From: Desulfobacterales bacterium
Lineage (GTDB): Bacteria; Desulfobacterota; Desulfobacteria; Desulfobacterales; C00003106
NCBI GenBank assembly: GCA_030613165.1
Contig: JAUWMN010000080.1
Coordinates: forward strand, 1 to 7,118
Direction: 5' to 3'
Length of the DNA stretch: 7,118 nt
Position numbers and translations under genes: made by a program. Positions 4,810 to 7,118 of this stretch are shown here, piece after piece (position 1 is the first letter of the stretch; every line of letters starts with the position of its first letter). Below the pieces are notes generated by a model. The model saw nothing but the letters and a program-made list of their open reading frames with translations. It searched no databases and was not told the origin of the DNA.

Positions 4810-7053
4810 TCAACTGCCACTATCTTCTTCTAAAGTCGGCTTTAATATTACGGCTCCCAGTGGGGGTAGGGAAATTGATACAGAGTATTGATGGGAGTGC
4901 CATGGAATATTTTCTGTCTTAGCGCCGCCTCCTGGGAGTGTCTGGTTGCTCCCTCCGTAAATATCGGCGTCTGAGTTAAGGAGTTCCTTGTAAAATCCCG
5001 GTAAGGGGACTCCTATGCGATAGTTGTCACGTGGCACGGGAGTAAAGTTTAACGCTAACACAATGTAGCCTTGGGGTTTCCGAGACTCTTTCCCCTTTCT
5101 CATAAAAATGAGCACGCTGTTGTCCGAATCATTTGAATCAATCCATTCGAATCCGGTATGTTCAAAGTCTATTTCATACAGGGGCGGCTCAGAACGGTAG
5201 AGATGGTTCAGATCCTTGATGTATCTCTGGAGCTGCTTGTGTAATTCATAATTCAGAAGATGCCAGTCAAGACTTTGGGCATAATCCCATTCGTTCCATT
5301 GTCCGAACTCTCCTCCCATGAAAAGGAGTTTTTTTCCTGGGTGTCCATACATGAAAGCAAAGAGTAGTCTTAAGTTTGCGAACTTTTGCCAGTGATCTCC
5401 CGGCATTTTGTCCAAGAGGGAATGTTTCCCATGTACCACCTCATCATGAGAAAGTGGCAGGATGAAATTTTCATGAAATGCGTATAAAAGGCCGAAGGTA
5501 AGTTTGTGGTGATGGTATTTTCGATGGATAGGGTTTTCCTCCATATAGGCCAATACATCATGCATCCAGCCCATATTCCACTTGAAGCCGAATCCAAGAC
5601 CGCCGAGATGTGTTGGTTTTGACACGGCAGGCCATGCGGTTGATTCTTCAGCAATCATCAGTATCTCAGGGAATTTTTCATATAGCACGGTGTTGAGATG
5701 TTTTAAAAAATCGATAGCTTCCAGATTCTCCCTGCCGCCATATTTGTTTGGAATCCAGTCCCCGTCTTCTCTGGAATAATCGAGATATAACATTGAAGCC
5801 ACGGCATCCACACGGAATCCGTCAAAATGATATTTTTCCATCCAGAAGATCGCATTGGCGATCAAAAAGTTTTTTGTTTCGTTTTTTCCATAGTTGAATA
5901 CGAGAGTCCCCCACTCCTTGTGTTCCCCCTGTCTCGGATCAGCATGTTCGTAGAGGCAGGTTCCATCAAACCACGCAAGAGCATGCGCGTCTTTGGGAAA
6001 GTGGGACGGCACCCAATCAAGAATGACTCCAATATCGTTTTGGTGGCAGACGTCAACAAATTTCATAAGTTCTTCCGGCCTGCCGTAACGGGCAGTGGGC
6101 GAATAATATCCGGAGACCTGATACCCCCAGGAAGGATCGTAAGGATGTGATGTTATGGGGAGCAATTCAATATGAGTATATCCCATATCCTTTACATATG
6201 GGATCAGTTTGTCGGCCAATTCGGTATATGTAAGGAATCTGTCGCCTTCGGCGGATACCCGCATCCATGAGCCGAGATGTACCTCGTAGATAGCAACAGG
6301 TCGTTCCCATATCCTCTCCTGACCCCTCTTTTTTTTCATCCACTTCTTGTCATTCCATCGATATTTTTTATCTATATTGTAGACAATGGTTGAGGTATTG
6401 GGTCGAATTTCAGAATAGAAGGCATAGGGATCAGCCTTTAAAAAAACATCGCCATTTTGGGCTCTTATTTCATATTTATAAAGCGTTTCTTCACCAACGC
6501 CGGGGATAAATAGCGCCCAGATACCGGAACTGCCGAGCGACTTCATCTGGTGGCATCGTCCATCCCATTGATTAAAATCACCCACAACACTTATACGAGC
6601 CGCGTTAGGAGCCCACACAGCAAAGTGAACACCTGGTATGCGGTCTATCCGCGTCACATGGGCTCCCAGTTTATCAAAGATTCTGTAATGGGTTCCCTGA
6701 CCAAACAGGTATAGGTCATAGTCGGATATAATGTCAGGAGGGAATGCATATGGATCACGAAATTTAGATTGTTTTCCATTTCTAACAACATTAAATTGAT
6801 ATTTAAAGGGAGTTGCCTGACCGGGAAAGATTGCCTCAAAAAGATCGGTCGAACCGATTTGATCCATCGGATATTTACGTTTCGACCCGGCTTTTATAAT
6901 ATAGGCTTCGCTGACATTAGGAAGGAGCGCCCGTATAACAAATGATTTTTTGCTGTCAGCGCTGATAATATGAGGCCCCAGTACTGAGAAAGGATCGTGG
7001 TGTCTTGACTGCGCGATTTTTTCAATTTCTTCGTCAGGAAGTGTATATGTCAC
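4810..7053 (-). CDS. glgB: 1,4-alpha-glucan branching enzyme (glycogen branching enzyme, GH13_9)
   Basis: This enzyme cuts alpha-1,4-glucan chains and rejoins them by alpha-1,6 bonds, making branches in glycogen. Counting from the GTG at 7053 (747 aa), an N-terminal branching-enzyme domain opens with HHDPFSVLGPH (18-28). A CBM48 module follows, including FAVWAPNAARISVVGDFNQW (144-163). The GH13 barrel has YEVHLGSW, region I DWVPSH (346-351), region II GFRVDA with nucleophile D416, region III AEEST with acid/base E469, and region IV SHDEVVHGK with D537. A beta-domain ends the protein. Architecture and length match the two-module type of E. coli GlgB (728 aa). A GTG at 7062 would add three residues, but AAGGG (7066-7062) sits eight bases before the GTG at 7053 and touches the one at 7062, and TAG blocks the frame three codons above 7062. 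No signal peptide, so cytoplasmic. All catalytic residues are intact. The downstream GH13 gene on the same strand supports a glycogen locus. Confidence 0.96.
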   Translation of the reverse strand: MTYTLPDEEIEKIAQSRHHDPFSVLGPHIISADSKKSFVIRALLPNVSEAYIIKAGSKRKYPMDQIGSTDLFEAIFPGQATPFKYQFNVVRNGKQSKFRDPYAFPPDIISDYDLYLFGQGTHYRIFDKLGAHVTRIDRIPGVHFAVWAPNAARISVVGDFNQWDGRCHQMKSLGSSGIWALFIPGVGEETLYKYEIRAQNGDVFLKADPYAFYSEIRPNTSTIVYNIDKKYRWNDKKWMKKKRGQERIWERPVAIYEVHLGSWMRVSAEGDRFLTYTELADKLIPYVKDMGYTHIELLPITSHPYDPSWGYQVSGYYSPTARYGRPEELMKFVDVCHQNDIGVILDWVPSHFPKDAHALAWFDGTCLYEHADPRQGEHKEWGTLVFNYGKNETKNFLIANAIFWMEKYHFDGFRVDAVASMLYLDYSREDGDWIPNKYGGRENLEAIDFLKHLNTVLYEKFPEILMIAEESTAWPAVSKPTHLGGLGFGFKWNMGWMHDVLAYMEENPIHRKYHHHKLTFGLLYAFHENFILPLSHDEVVHGKHSLLDKMPGDHWQKFANLRLLFAFMYGHPGKKLLFMGGEFGQWNEWDYAQSLDWHLLNYELHKQLQRYIKDLNHLYRSEPPLYEIDFEHTGFEWIDSNDSDNSVLIFMRKGKESRKPQGYIVLALNFTPVPRDNYRIGVPLPGFYKELLNSDADIYGGSNQTLPGGGAKTENIPWHSHQYSVSISLPPLGAVILKPTLEEDSGS

Positions 7054-7061
7054 GATTTGCA

Positions 7062-7066
7062 CCCTT
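7062..7066 (-). promoter_or_regulatory. Shine-Dalgarno that decides the glgB start
   Basis: Minus-strand AAGGG lies eight bases upstream of the GTG at 7053 but touches the GTG at 7062, leaving no spacer for the latter. This favours initiation at 7053. Both candidate starts are GTG, and no in-frame ATG occurs near the N-terminus. Confidence 0.55.
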
Positions 7067-7118
7067 GGCTATTGTAAGGTTGTATCTCTTCAAAGGTTTT
7101 GTCAAAAGCGTAAAAGAA

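Noticed and set aside
7100..7105. Perfect TTGACA -35 hexamer (minus strand) upstream of glgB
   Set aside because: No acceptable -10 box lies 16-18 bases downstream; the nearest good hexamer (TACAAT) is 23 bases away, so I did not call a sigma-70 promoter.

Overview
The window looks like chromosomal DNA from an anaerobic bacterium. A Deltaproteobacteria/Desulfobacterota lineage (sulfate reducer or syntroph) is the best guess. This is inferred from three things: the bacterial MvhGA-type (group 3c-like) [NiFe] hydrogenase, a near-consensus sigma-54 promoter, and palindromic intergenic repeats of kinds I associate with that group. No marker gene here proves the taxonomy.

Layout. On the plus strand, positions 3-2208 hold the end of a hydrogenase operon: the 3' end of the small-subunit gene (cut by the window edge), the complete large-subunit gene, and the maturation endopeptidase gene, whose start overlaps the stop of its presumed substrate. 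A 126-bp imperfect palindromic repeat follows at 2231-2356. Everything after it is on the minus strand, so the hydrogenase operon converges on the rest. Reading right to left, these genes are a glycogen branching enzyme (glgB, 7053-4810), a stand-alone GH13 enzyme related to the GlgE/maltosyltransferase branch (4628-3333), a MIP18/DUF59-type iron-sulfur assembly factor (3066-2755) behind a candidate sigma-54 promoter (3200-3183), and a 66-residue cysteine-rich protein of unknown function (2587-2387).

How the genes relate. The hydrogenase genes form one unit. The small subunit carries iron-sulfur clusters, the large subunit carries the NiFe site, and the protease removes the large subunit's C-terminal tail after nickel insertion. 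In this family the enzyme usually passes electrons through MvhD to heterodisulfide reductase (HdrABC); those partners would lie upstream, outside the window. The two GH13 enzymes suggest an alpha-glucan (glycogen) storage locus. The MIP18-like protein could help assemble the abundant iron-sulfur proteins of such an organism, but nothing here ties it specifically to the hydrogenase.

The four gaps of 160-270 bases hold most of the non-coding signal: three different palindromic repeats in three of them, plus the sigma-54 site and small hairpins. No gene-free stretch exceeds 300 bases. I found no tRNA, rRNA, CRISPR array, transposase or phage gene, and no convincing undescribed multi-gene system. 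The items most worth a second look are the sigma-54 promoter with a repeat in its leader, the small cysteine-rich protein, and the specificity of the GH13 enzyme.
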